DNA of 64,000 bases. Source: Dendrophyllia cribrosa (lineage: Eukaryota; Cnidaria; Anthozoa; Scleractinia; Dendrophylliidae). Below the pieces are notes generated by a model. That model did no database searches and was not told the origin of the DNA. It worked only from the letters and a program-made list of their open reading frames with translations. Made by a program: the position numbers and the translations under genes. This document shows, one piece after another, positions 10,051 to 20,355 of this stretch. The stretch covers positions 23,252,958 to 23,316,957 of the forward strand of contig JAJLRJ010000008.1 in assembly GCA_024195265.1 (NCBI GenBank). The letters are read 5' to 3'. How positions within the stretch are numbered: position 1 is the first letter of the stretch; every line of letters begins with the position of its first letter.

Positions 10051-11319
10051 ATGTCCGTGGCACTGGATTGTTCGCGCAGTTGCGTTGTGGCTTTCCCGTC
10101 CGCCATATCTGGAGTGATGTGCATCGACGAGATGGTTACCGGCTTGCGCACCCTCGTCCCTGCTGACGTCACTTGTATCCAGTTCCTCCAGCAGGGAAAG
10201 ATCCGCCTTTCCTTTGAGAGCGTGGATTCTGTCTCGAGTCTGAAGGAAACTGGCCTCGTTTTGGAAGATGACGTCATTCTTCCCGTTCTGCCGGCTGATG
10301 CTCGTGCCCATCTCGTGTACGTTCGTGACTGCCCTATCGAGGTGTCCGGTGATGTTGTGAGAAAGCTGCTGACCCCCTTCGGAGAGGTTCGAAAGATCGT
10401 CCAGGTTCCCCACAAGGGCTCTCCCCGGATTTCTTCTGGAACCCGGAAAGTGTCCATGTCCGTGGTTAAAGATATCCCGCTCATCCTTCGGGTGGCGGGC
10501 TTTTGACTGCCGTGTATGGTATGCGGGTCAACCCACTGTATGCCCCATTTGTAAGAAGCCGAGCCACCGTCCCAGACAGTGCCCAGACCACGGGAAGTGT
10601 CGCCGATGCCACAGGCCCGGTCACATCGCCCGTCAGTGCCAGGGCGCCTGGTCTACCGTTGTGGTCCCGGATGATTCTTCCAACCATTCGGCCGCTGATG
10701 CCATGGATTTGGAGTGCGTGCCGTCGGACAGTCCTGGTTCCGAGGATGATGATGACGAGCTCGAGTCGCTGGCCTCTGGCGATCGTTGAGTCGGCCCCCG
10801 TGTTCCTCCCAGTCCGCGGCGCACTTGTAGTGCGGCCCCGTCAGTGCCCCGGAGCTCCCGGGGTCTTCGACGGCGCATGGTGATGTTCCGCCCCATGTCC
10901 CAGGTGCGTCGGAGGAGACCCCTTCTGCTTCTCAGTGTCAAGGCTCCCCTGAGCCCATGATTCAGGGGGACCTCACGTCGTCTTGTGCCCCAGTGGACGC
11001 TGCGTTCCCTTCGAGCCCTAACCCTCAGTGCGTTGTTGCTTTCACTGTGTCTTCTGAAGTGATGTCACAGCAGCCTTTGAAGCAGCAGCTTCCCGTCCGT
11101 ACCCGTTTCAACTTTCTGTGTAATGACTACCGTGGTTCCAAGCGCATGCGCTTCGATTTCGGGTCGTGCACTCGTGATGTCACCAGATACCGTTGGTGCC
11201 TGGAAGAGCGGCGAGCCTACTGGTATGACAGGAACCAGTCCCACCGCCCCGTTGTCTGGGAGCCCAACCACCAGGCGGAGCAGTTGGAGTCTCGGGAACC
11301 ATCCGGTTTCCCGACTTAG
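10051..11319 (+). pseudogene. Retroelement ORF1/gag-like remnant with two CCHC zinc knuckles
   Basis: An open frame of 151 codons starts at 10,051. It stops at TGA (10,504-10,506) directly after a run of four T. Shifting one base, the sequence continues into two CCHC knuckles of spacing CX2CX4HX4C: CPICKKPSHRPRQC and CRRCHRPGHIARQC, both about 10,541-10,612. An acidic tail (EDDDDELES) follows, ending at a stop near 10,791. A third segment is open from 10,957 to 11,319. Knuckles of this type bind nucleic acid in gag and LINE ORF1 proteins. GC-rich codon use contrasts with the AT-rich flanks, and an A-run ends the element near 11,570, so it looks like a retrotransposed, broken copy. The frame breaks are identical in unit 2. 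No reverse transcriptase was seen. Confidence 0.6.
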
Positions 11320-11575
11320 TGTTGTGTCTGTGTCTTGTTTTGTGTTTCAACTTTTTCCTGAAATCGCATTGCACTGGGCGATCTCTAGGGTGAGGCGGGG
11401 TTCGACTCCCCGGCGAAGTTGGCGGGCCGGCTCCGTATGGAGGTGCCCCATCACCTTTGGCGTCCCCTCCTGTATGTTTGCTGTAGTTTTTCCCCTTGAA
11501 TTTTTTCTCCTCTGTTTTGTGACCTTGAGCATTGCACTTCGCTGAAGGACCGCCATAAATACAAAAAAAAACGTT

Positions 11576-11593
11576 GCCGAGATAGCTCAGTTC

Positions 11594-11631
<38 letters not shown>

Positions 11632-11660
11632 CTGGTTCTGAATAATCCCGGGTCTCGGCA
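11576..11660 (+). tRNA. tRNA-Phe-like, 85 bp, B box lost
   Basis: Acceptor, D-arm (with TTCGGA in place of TTGGGA) and GAA anticodon arm are present. The T-arm segment is replaced by a duplicated CCTGGTT, so the B box and hairpin are missing. It starts immediately after the A-rich tail of the CCHC element and is probably inactive. Confidence 0.5.
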
Positions 11661-12023
11661 ATATTTTTCTGATATTTTGTTTACATGTAAAATATTTTAA
11701 TCAGGATGAAAGTCTGAAAGTTTTATTTTCAAAGTTTCTTTCAAGATGTATTCAGGATGTAAACTTTATTTTTTTATAAAATTAATTCTTTCCAGATTTT
11801 TTATTCTCTTTGACTTGATTTTCATGTTAAACTCACGACTAAACGTTTTCCAGTGAATTTTTTTCTAAAATAAGTTAGTACTCCATTAGCCATAACTTTA
11901 CATGGTTGTAAGAGTTTTCATATACGAATTTTGTTTTCATATGGGACATGAAATCCAAAGTAAAGAACTGGCAATGGTTCGCATAATTACATCGAATAAT
12001 CAAAAAAGAAATAGATAAAATAT

Positions 12024-12070
12024 TGCCGAGACCCGGGATTATTCAGAGCTCATGCGAACTCTCCGGATTT

Positions 12071-12121
<51 letters not shown>

Positions 12122-12126
12122 TCGGC
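12024..12126 (-). tRNA. tRNA-Phe(GAA)-like with T-arm insertion
   Basis: Full 103-bp form on the - strand, partner of 11,576. All arms, both promoter boxes and the hairpin (GCATGAGCTCT variant) are intact. The downstream T-run is interrupted here (ATATTTTATCTATTT). Confidence 0.6.
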
Positions 12127-12886
12127 AACTGATGTACCAATTGTAAAATAGAAAAAATCACGACAAAATGATGTGTCTGATAGAAATTGTTTACCATTTT
12201 GTATCTTGCCTTTTTAGAAAATCACATTTAAAAATTGGCTTCGAAGATTTGTATATTATGAAAACAAAACGTAGCCGGAGCGAAAATTTATGGTATTGTC
12301 TCAACAAGGCGCTCTAATAATTACTAAATAAATTCGAATTTATTCCAAATAATCATTTTATGCTAATTGTCAGAAGTAATGACATGATTGGTATAAAAAA
12401 AAAACATAAAATTCTGAATAGGAATTAGTATATTTTTACATTTCCTGAGCTCAACAACCGGTGATCAATCCACAGGCTTACCATCCCGTTAGTGTGGTGG
12501 ACTCTGCTTTTAAATGGCTGCATATAGGATACCTAAGACCTGAGATACACGCGACGAGCATCTAACCTACCAAACTGTCAGCTTTTAAGATCATCTGCAG
12601 TAGTTTATTGTATTATCTCACTGATATCAGTTTTAGAATCCAATATTTACAAACTTCTGTTGAAACTATTATATTTGAGTTTGGTTCAACATTTCCAACG
12701 TCTGCAAAAAATGCCTAGCCACAGTTTTTGCAAGAAAAGCAATGTTACAAATAAAAGGTAAAAGAAAGAATAGAAAAGAAAAAATATAGCCGAGAACCAG
12801 GATTATTTAGAGCAGGGTAAACAATTTTTTTTATCAAATACATCATTTTGTTGTCATTGTTTTTATTTACAATTCTTACACCAGTT

Positions 12887-12891
12887 GCCGA

Positions 12892-12942
<51 letters not shown>

Positions 12943-12989
12943 AAATCCGGAGAGTTCGCACGAGCTCTGAATAATCCCGGGTCTCGGCA
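12887..12989 (+). tRNA. tRNA-Phe(GAA)-like with T-arm insertion
   Basis: Full form, identical over the tRNA parts to 8,430. Its inverted partner is missing: after ~98 bp of spacer the sequence jumps to a duplicated block (CAGGCTTACCATCCCG) and a Penelope-like insertion. Terminator CAATATTTTTCAG follows. Confidence 0.6.
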
Positions 12990-13108
12990 ATATTTTTCAG
13001 ATATTTTGTTCACATGTAAAATATTTTACTCAGGATGAAAGTCTGAACGGATTATTTTCAAAGTTTCTTTCAAGATCTATTCAAGATCAGGCTTACCATC
13101 CCGTTAGT

Positions 13109-13906
13109 GTGGTGGACTCTGCTTTTAAATGGCTGCATATAGGATACCTATATTTCCATGCATATATTTCTAATTTCCATGCACGTGGCTATCCGCAGAC
13201 CCAACTTGACAACGATCTCCGTAGGGTCTCAAACGTTTCACGTGACGAGGCCTTAACACCACACAGCCGGAATATTACATTAGACGATAGAGTCCCTCTG
13301 GTATTGACTTACAATCAGTTCAACAATGGCACCAGGCGGATAATGATCGACAACTTTAACATCCTGTCCTCAGATCCTGAGACACGCGCTATTTTCCCTA
13401 CACCCCCACTTGTGTCATATCGGCGAGACAGAAATCTCAGGGATATTCTTGTGCACTCTGCTGATGGCTCGCTCTCACCCTCTGATGCCGGATCCTCGCC
13501 TTGCCGCCGACCCCGCTGCCACACATGCAAGTACATAACACCTCAGACTGTCATACAGGGCTCCAAAAGCACATGTAACATCCGTGACCACTTCACCTGT
13601 CAATCTGCGAATGTTGTGTACTGCATAATCTGTCGCCGCTGTCCCCGAATTTACATCGGAGAGACTGGAAGGCGGCTACGGGAACGCTTCAGTGAGCACT
13701 TACGCAGCATTCGTAACCGATCTCCAGGGTTTCCCGTAGCTGAACACTTCAACTCAACTACACACTCGCTCGATGACGTCATGATCTGCGGCGTCGAGCG
13801 TTGTTTCGGCAGCAACACCAGCCGCAAACAGCGTGAGATGCGACTCATCTTCAAGCTTGGCACGCTCAGACCGAGCGGACTGAACATTAATTTTAATTTT
13901 TTGTGA
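13109..13906 (+). CDS. Penelope-like element GIY-YIG endonuclease C-terminal fragment
   Basis: The 265-codon frame carries a cysteine cluster (CRRPRCHTC, about residues 132-140) followed by VYCIICRRCPRIYIGETGRR-type sequence near residues 171-190. That is the GIY-YIG-like endonuclease of Penelope-like retroelements, with Tyr, Gly, Arg and downstream Glu/His positions. In the family this domain follows the reverse transcriptase and nicks the target. The reverse transcriptase is absent, so the copy is 5'-truncated. The first ~14 residues come from flanking host sequence, so the ATG is accidental. The frame is otherwise undamaged and identical in unit 2, which suggests a fairly recent insertion. 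Confidence 0.75.
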   Translation: MVDSAFKWLHIGYLYFHAYISNFHARGYPQTQLDNDLRRVSNVSRDEALTPHSRNITLDDRVPLVLTYNQFNNGTRRIMIDNFNILSSDPETRAIFPTPPLVSYRRDRNLRDILVHSADGSLSPSDAGSSPCRRPRCHTCKYITPQTVIQGSKSTCNIRDHFTCQSANVVYCIICRRCPRIYIGETGRRLRERFSEHLRSIRNRSPGFPVAEHFNSTTHSLDDVMICGVERCFGSNTSRKQREMRLIFKLGTLRPSGLNINFNFL

Positions 13907-14090
13907 CCGAGTTTTTTTTGTGTGTATGTAACTGAATGGCGCGCGCATTCAACGTGCACGCGCTCACTTTGAGGTTTTTTTGAATGTCGTGGCACACATT
14001 TTTAAATCACACTGAAGAAGAGCTCAGCCCGAAACGTTTGTGTTTTAAATGACATTGACACTTTTCTAAAAGATTTAAACCTTTTTACTT
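13150..14090 (+). mobile_element. 5'-truncated Penelope-like element with 10-bp target duplication
   Basis: TAGGATACCT lies at 13,140-13,149 and again at 14,091-14,100. The related empty site, with TAGGATACCT followed by AAGACCTGAG, is at 12,535-12,544. The 3' part has TGAAGAAGAGCTCAGCCCGA followed by AACGTTTG, the conserved Penelope-like 3' motif. Length is 941 bp. Confidence 0.8.
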
Positions 14091-14450
14091 TAGGATACCT
14101 AAGACCTGAGATACACGCGACGAGCATCTAACCTATCAAACTGTCAGCTTTTAAGATCATCTACAGTAGTTTATTGTATTATCTCACTGATATCAGTTTT
14201 AGAATCCAATATTTACAAACTTCTGTTGAAACTATTATATTTGAGTTTGGTTAAACATTTCCAACGTCTGCAAAAAATGCCTAGCCACAGTTTTTGCAAG
14301 AAAAGCAATGTTACAAATAAAAGGTAAAAGAAAAAAAAGAAAAGAAAAAATATAGCCGAGAACCAGGATTATTTAGAGCAGGGAAAACAATTTTCTATCA
14401 AATACATCATTTTGCTGTCATTGTTTTTATTTACAATTCTTACAGCAGTT

Positions 14451-14455
14451 GCCGA

Positions 14456-14506
<51 letters not shown>

Positions 14507-14553
14507 AAATCCGGAGAGTTCGCACGAGCTCTGAATAATCCCGGGTCTCGGCA
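14451..14553 (+). tRNA. tRNA-Phe(GAA)-like with T-arm insertion
   Basis: Full 103-bp form with all arms, both promoter boxes and the GCACGAG hairpin, followed by ATATTTTTCAG. Paired with the inverse copy at 14,929-15,031. Confidence 0.6.
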
Positions 14554-14928
14554 ATATTTTTCAGATATTTTGTTCACATGTAAAATATTTTACTCAGGAT
14601 GAAAGTCTGAACGGATTATTTTCAAAGTTTCTTTCAAGATCTATTCAAGATGCAAACTTCATTTTTTTTTTATATTTTTTTGTCAGATTTTTTATTCTCT
14701 TCGACTTGATTTTCATTTTAAACTCACGACTAAACGTTTTCCAGTGAATTTTTTCTAAAATAAGTAAGCAGTCCATTAGGCATAACTTTACATGGTTGTA
14801 AGAGTTTTTATAGAAAACTGTTTATCAGCGAATTTTATTTTTATTAGTGACATGAAACCCGAAGTAAAGAACTGACAATGGTTCGCATAATTACATCGAA
14901 TAATAAAAAAGGAAATAGAAAAAAATAT

Positions 14929-14979
14929 TGCCGAGACCCGGGATTATTCAGAGCTCATGCGAACTCTCCGGATTTGAAA

Positions 14980-15026
<47 letters not shown>

Positions 15027-15031
15027 TCGGC
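14929..15031 (-). tRNA. tRNA-Phe(GAA)-like with T-arm insertion
   Basis: Full-length inverse copy. The B box carries a G-to-T change (TGTTTCAAATCC on the - strand), which may weaken Pol III recognition. Confidence 0.55.
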
Positions 15032-15611
15032 AATTGATGCAAGAATTATAAAATAGAAACAATCACGACAAAATTGTGTGTCTGATAGGAATTGTTCACC
15101 ATTTTGTATCTTGCCTTTTTAGAAAATCACATTTGAAAATTGGCTTCGAAGATTTGTATATTATGAAAACAAAACGTAGCCGGAGCGAAAATTTATGGAA
15201 TTGTCTCAACAAGGCGCTCTAATAATTACTGAATAAATTCGAATTTATTCCAAATAATCATTTTATGCTAATTGTCAGAAGTAATGGCATGATTGGTATA
15301 AAAAAAAACATAAAATTCTGAATAGGATCATCTAACATACCAAACTGTCAGCTTTTAAGATCATCTACAGTGGTTTATTGTATTACCTCACTGATATCAG
15401 TTTTAGAATCCAATCATCTACAAACTTCCGTTGAAACTATTTTATTTGAATTTGGTTAAACATTTTCTCGAAAACAATGCCTGTCCACAGTTTTTGCAAG
15501 AAAAGCAATGTTACAAATAGAAAGTAAAAGAAAGAAAAGAAAAGAAAAAAATATAGCCGAGAACCGGCATTTTGTTGTCATTTTTTTTATTTTACAATTC
15601 GTACATCAGTT

Positions 15612-15616
15612 GCCGA

Positions 15617-15667
<51 letters not shown>

Positions 15668-15714
15668 AAATCCGGAGAGTTCACATGAGCTCTGAATAAT
15701 CCCGGGTCTCGGCA
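15612..15714 (+). tRNA. tRNA-Phe(GAA)-like with T-arm insertion
   Basis: Full form. The hairpin loop reads TTCACATGAG, a two-base variant. A T5 terminator follows. In unit 2 the T-stem has CCTGGG where this copy has CCCGGG. Confidence 0.6.
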
Positions 15715-16079
15715 ATATTTTTCTGATATTTTGTTTACATGTAAAATATTTTAATTGGATGAAAGTCTGGAAAGTTTCTTTCAAGATATATTCAGGATGT
15801 AAACTTCATTTTCTTAATAATTTTTTTGTCACATTTTTTATTCCGCTTCGACTTTATTTTCATGTTACAAACTACTAAACGTTTTCCAGCAATTTTTTTT
15901 TTAAATATTAGTAAGCAGTCCATAAGGCATATATAACTTCACATGGTTGCAAGTCTTTTCATAGAAAACACTTTAAACGAATTTTATTTTTATTAGTGAC
16001 ATCAAACCCGGAGTAAAGAATTGACAATGGTTCACATAATTACATCGAATAATAAAAAATAAATAAATAGAAAAAATAT

Positions 16080-16126
16080 TGCCGAGACCCGGGATTATTC
16101 AGAGCTCATGTGAACTCTCCAGATTT

Positions 16127-16167
<41 letters not shown>

Positions 16168-16182
16168 ATGAGCTATCTCGGC
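16080..16182 (-). tRNA. tRNA-Phe(GAA)-like with T-arm insertion
   Basis: Inverse partner of 15,612. Variants are seen in the D-loop (CCCAAATGAGC on +) and at the start of the insertion (CTCCAGATT). Its hairpin shares the CATGTGAAC variant with its partner, so the two arms have been co-converted or copied together. Confidence 0.55.
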
Positions 16183-16527
16183 AACTAATGTAATTCATCT
16201 AACATACCAAACTGCCAGCTTTTGAGATCATCTACAGTGGTTTATTTTATTACCTCACTGATATCAGTTTTAGAATGCAATCATCTACAAACTTCTGTTG
16301 AAACTATTTTATTTGAATTTGGTTAAACATTTTCAACGTCTCCAAAACAATGCCTGTCCACAATTTTTGCAAGAAAAGCAATGTTACAAATAAAAAGTGA
16401 AAGAAAGAATAGAAAAGAAAAAATATAGCCGAGAACCGGGATTATTTAGAGCAAGGTAAACAATTTCTATCAAACACTGACATCATTTTGTTGTCATTGT
16501 TTCTATTTTACAATTCGTACATCAGTT

Positions 16528-16540
16528 GCCGAGATAGCTT

Positions 16541-16583
<43 letters not shown>

Positions 16584-16630
16584 AAATCCGGAGAGTTCGC
16601 ATGAGCTCTGAATAATCTCGGGTCTTGGCA
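16528..16630 (+). tRNA. tRNA-Phe-like, partly degenerate
   Basis: 103-bp form with D-arm GCTTAG instead of GCTCAG, and T-stem/acceptor CTCGGGTCTTGGC with a mismatch to GCCGAGA. Anticodon arm and B box are intact. Confidence 0.5.
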
Positions 16631-16800
16631 ATATTTTTCTGATATTTTATTCAAAATAATGGTTCAAATCCGGAGCATGAGTTCGAATTATTAATTATGC
16701 GAACCATTGTATTCGTTATTTTAGATTTCATGTCGCTTATATGAACAAAATTCGTATAAAACTCTTACAACTTTTACAACCATATCATGTTATGCGTAAT

Positions 16801-17042
16801 GGGCCGGCGGAGCAATTGTTCCTTTCTTAAACGGTCGATGCCATTTTAGCGACACAAAATATATAATAATCGCTTTACCTAGGCCCAATTTTATCTAATA
16901 ATGATAGCCTTCTTTCGTCCCAATCCAGGCATAAACTAGAGAGAAATAGCATAGACCATTTCAAAAGACTTGGTTACTAATGAATGCTAATGATAGCATC
17001 GACCGTCTACGAAAGGGAAATCAGCGCCGGCGGAGCGCGCCC
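16801..17042. mobile_element. MITE inside the array spacer
   Basis: Ends GGGCCGGCGGAGC and its near inverse (GCCGGCGGAGCGCGCCC), plus inner arms CGGTCGATGC / GCATCGACCG, give imperfect TIRs of ~45 bp. It interrupts the inverted-orientation spacer between the tRNA-like copies at 16,528 and 17,264. Confidence 0.6.
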
Positions 17043-17263
17043 GCTTATTTGCTTTAGGAAAATTTCACTGGAAAAACCTTTAGTCATGAGTTTGTAACAT
17101 GAAAATCAAGTCAGCAACAATAAAAAATCTGAATGAAAAAACAAAACCAAACAAAACAAAACAAGATATTAAAAAAAATGTATTTTACATCCTGAATACA
17201 TCTTGAAAGAAATTTGATTAAAATTTTTCACATGAAAACAAAATACTGCGATCAGAAAAATAT

Positions 17264-17310
17264 TGCCGAGACCCGGGATTACTCAGAGCTCGTGCAAACT
17301 CTCCTGATTT

Positions 17311-17361
<51 letters not shown>

Positions 17362-17366
17362 TCGGC
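17264..17366 (-). tRNA. tRNA-Phe(GAA)-like with T-arm insertion
   Basis: Last copy of the array, inverse, full length. T-arm variant CTCCTGATTTGAACC on +; hairpin GAGCTCGTGCAAACTCT. D-arm, anticodon and acceptor are intact. Confidence 0.55.
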
Positions 17367-17471
17367 AACTGATGTACGAACTTTAAAACAAACAGAAAAG
17401 AAGATAGAAGTGATTAACCAACAAAACGTTCTTATGAGTAAAAAGGCTTTAGCAGACAAACTGCAGCGAGG

Positions 17472-20355
17472 TCAGCGAGATAAAGGTATAGTGTAATGTA
17501 GCGGGTAAATTATTCGGTGCAGAGTTGTGCAATACGGCTGCTTATCAAATGTTTTTTGGCGTTTTTTGATGTTAAAGTGCCTATCACCCCTAGAAAGTTA
17601 TTTTCAGAATCAACTCTATGTACATTGAATAGTGGAATGGTAAAATATTTCTTATTTTGAATGTCGTGTTAGTGAGTTATTGAGATTTGAATTTACAAAA
17701 TGCTAATTAGATGACGTCAACCCGGGAATCTTTTATTATACAACTACTTGTTTTTACCTCCAAGTAATATTTTTTACGAATCAACTGACTATCCATAGTT
17801 TATTTTTAGTATTTATCAAATTAATTATCCTCAAGCTGTAAACCGCGCGTTGTAAATTGGCGTAGAAATAATGGCAAATTCCCGGTTTGACGTCATCTAA
17901 TTAGCATTTTGTAAATTCAAATCTCTATAACTCACAAACGCGACGTTGAAAACAAGAAATATTCTACCATTCAACTATTCAATGTACATAGAGTTGATTC
18001 TGAAAATAACTTTCTAGGGGTGATAGGCACTTTAATCGTTGGCACTTCCGTATTTGCAGGTATCGGTGGTTGACTTCGTCTTGCAAAATAAACCTTTTCA
18101 GCTGGCGCTTCTTTCGTGTTCTGTTTGTGGTGCTGTTTGTTCTTTGAAGAAACTGAGTTCGAAGACTTGTCTAACTTGGTAGTATTCACTGGGTCATATT
18201 TGTTGCATTTGTGCTTGGTTGGTCTGAACTTCTTTGTTTTGTGTGGTGGGAGTAGCAGAAGGTCTTGGCGGCACCTGATGTACACACGAGGCAATTACTT
18301 TTCGCTCTCTAGAAGACTCGGTCCCCATGACGGCAATTCGCGGGCCTTACTGCTGGCGAAGTGGGGTATTTTGCGACCTGTAACCCTTTTTTTTTGTTCG
18401 TCTCGCGAGTAACATCTTTGTCTGACGTGACCAATTCGACCACAGATTTCACAAACCGGTCGTCCTTTATGAGTTCGGACTCTCGGTTGTTCTTGTCTAT
18501 TGTTTCGGGAAGCGTAAACCCGCATGAATCCATGCATGAGTGCTTGTAGTTTGCCGATCTCGTCAAACATGCGAGATGCGTCTGTGACATTGTAACCTTC
18601 ATAAGATGCAGGGTTCTTTTCTCGTTGAGGTGCTGGATTTGTATGAGCTGCTTTAAGGCGGCGATTTTTCTCTCGTAAACGGTTTATCTCGTCACTGTCA
18701 CCAACTCGTGGGTTGCTTTCAATTGAAGTGGGATACTGATATGCAGCTACAGTCGGGTTCCCTGGAAGTCTGTCATTAAGTTGGCGCATTTGATCTTGCA
18801 TAGCGCAGAGGGTATCAGCAACATTTTGTGATGGTGTTGGATGGTAGGCTGTAACAGTCTGATTCCCAGTGCTGATTTTTAGGAGACGATTCTCTTCTCT
18901 AAAACGGCGAAGTTCTTCTGATTTACTACTGGAAGCTGGCTGATAAGCTGCAATAGTCTGATTTCCAGTGCTGATTTTTAGGAGGCGGATTTCTTCTCTT
19001 AAAAGGCGAAGTTCTTCTGATTCGCCACGAAAAGTTGGTTCATAAGCTACAATCTTAGGTTCGTGGGAATGTTTCATACTGCCTTGGGCGGCCATTGTTG
19101 CTTTTACGACAGCGTCAATAATCTTGTCATTCAGTTGGGTGATGGTTGAATTATCGGTGTTGATTGTGGAGTCGACCATTTGCAATAATCGCGCAGTATC
19201 TTCGGCTTCTCGGTAGGTGCGGGGCTGTCTGATTAATACTTTGCAGCGAGTTTCGCGGCGTAGTCCTTGCAAAAAGTAGCGTAGCTTTTCCTCCTCTGAT
19301 AAATGAAGATGTTGAAACATAGTGTGCGTGCATGTCGGCAATGTACTGATTTGTCCAGTGGTTCTGTGAGGACTTGCTGTCGGCTCGAGAGCGCCTGCCA
19401 ATGCTACCAAGCTTGGTTCCTTGAAGAGTAACGCTCTCTGAGAGTTGTACATAAGGTTTCAAAACTGGAACGTTCACTGTCCCCTAAATCAGATTATAGT
19501 AGACTGAAGGCTTCGGCGGGGCCAGCTAAGTGTAACGCGAGTTCAGCTACAGCTGTGCTGCTGTCGAGTTTTATGCGACGGCGCTCTAGGTGCAGTCGAA
19601 ATTTCTCTATCCAACGGTCAAAGTTTTCACTTTCATATCCGTGAAATAAGGTCGGTTTTATCGTGTCCGTCAGGCCTGGGATGGAATAATTTCGATCCAT
19701 TTCCTTGGCTGCTTCGGTATATCGGCCCAACTGATGCTGTAATTCTGTTATAGACTGTTGTAATCCTTCCAATGCACTTGTATCCATTGTGGCTCTGGCT
19801 AAATCTTCTTCGCTTGAGTTTCCGTTGTAAGCTAATAAGTGTTGCTGTCCTTCGGATTGTTCGTTTTCTTCTGTATTTTCTTCTTGACTGTTATTAAATA
19901 ACTTCCTTGGGCTTTTTGATAAGGAAATTAGAGGCGTATTTTCTTCGAATGAATCTTCTAAGTCGCTTTCGTCGCCGGTATGATTTGAACTTAATTCGCT
20001 TGATGTACTTGTTCTTTCGGCGCGCGGCCTTACAACTGATTCTGGATTTCCGTTTTGAGGCGTTTATTTCGTGTAAAATTGACGGTGATGCTGATCGATC
20101 TGTGTTCTGTGAGGTATGATCCTCGATTTCAACTTCGGATGCGTTGATTCTGCTTGAATTATCCGTTGTTTCTTGTAGGCAAAGGTGACACGGCTCAGGA
20201 TTTTCGTCTACGTTTTCTTGGTTGTACTGACTGCAATATTCGGTTTCGTGTTCTGATAATTGTTGATCTTCGGTGAATATCTTCTGAGACGATCCACAAA
20301 TTGCACGGAATCTTTGACGTAAATTGTAGTAGCCTTTGGGACCCCTCTTTTTCAT
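17472..20355 (-). pseudogene. Retrotransposon gag remnant (Ty3/gypsy-like), broken
   Basis: On the - strand the pieces run from an N-terminal frame (start 20,355), through a segment starting MDTSALEGLQQ (19,787-19,494) with the gag-typical LALHLAGPAEAF, to a 385-codon frame (19,452-18,295). That frame contains coiled-coil-like repeats (EELRLLREEIRLLKIS, about 60-residue spacing) and a CCHC knuckle CEICGRIGHVRQRC. Capsid and nucleocapsid functions are inferred from family knowledge. In-frame stops near 19,493 and a frameshift near 19,330 separate the pieces, and a TTAA MITE interrupts the 3' part. No protease, reverse transcriptase or integrase was found. It is similarly broken in unit 2, with one extra small deletion there. 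Confidence 0.6.
17572..18035. mobile_element. TTAA MITE with ~160-bp TIRs inside the gag remnant
   Basis: The left end TTAAAGTGCCTATCACCCCT and the right end, its exact inverse, are both bounded by TTAA. The arms include GACGTCATCTAATTAGCATT and its complement. The element lies within the - strand gag frame; beyond it the frame remains open to about 17,472. It shares its terminal 12 bases with the MITE at 2,648 and differs by one base from that at 742. Confidence 0.85.

Larger units (their letters stand above)
8092..17366. repeat. Array of modules carrying inverted pairs of tRNA-Phe-like genes
   Basis: The module recurs about five times (starts near 8,092, 12,561, 14,125, 15,330 and 16,195). 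Each begins CATCTAAC...CAAACTGTCAGCTTTT, runs ~330-350 bp of AT-rich spacer, then has a forward tRNA-like gene, a spacer of about 365-390 bp (about 635 bp where a MITE is inserted), and a reverse tRNA-like gene. The spacer between the arms lies one way at 11,661-12,023, 14,554-14,928 and 15,715-16,079 and the opposite way at 8,533-8,918 and 16,631-17,263. A further ~260-bp block is shared by 12,160-12,420 and 15,065-15,325. Other elements have landed inside: an ORF1/gag-like remnant, a Penelope-like fragment and a MITE. Confidence 0.85.

Noticed and set aside
9945..10484. - strand 179- and 154-codon ORFs
   Set aside because: They are antisense to the CCHC-bearing + strand frame, which has recognisable zinc knuckles.
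11395..11415. GGGGTTCGACTCCCCGG as a tRNA T-arm
   Set aside because: No acceptor, D or anticodon arms are nearby; it lies in the 3' part of the CCHC element.
13651..13995. - strand ORF of 114 codons
   Set aside because: Antisense shadow of the GIY-YIG frame.
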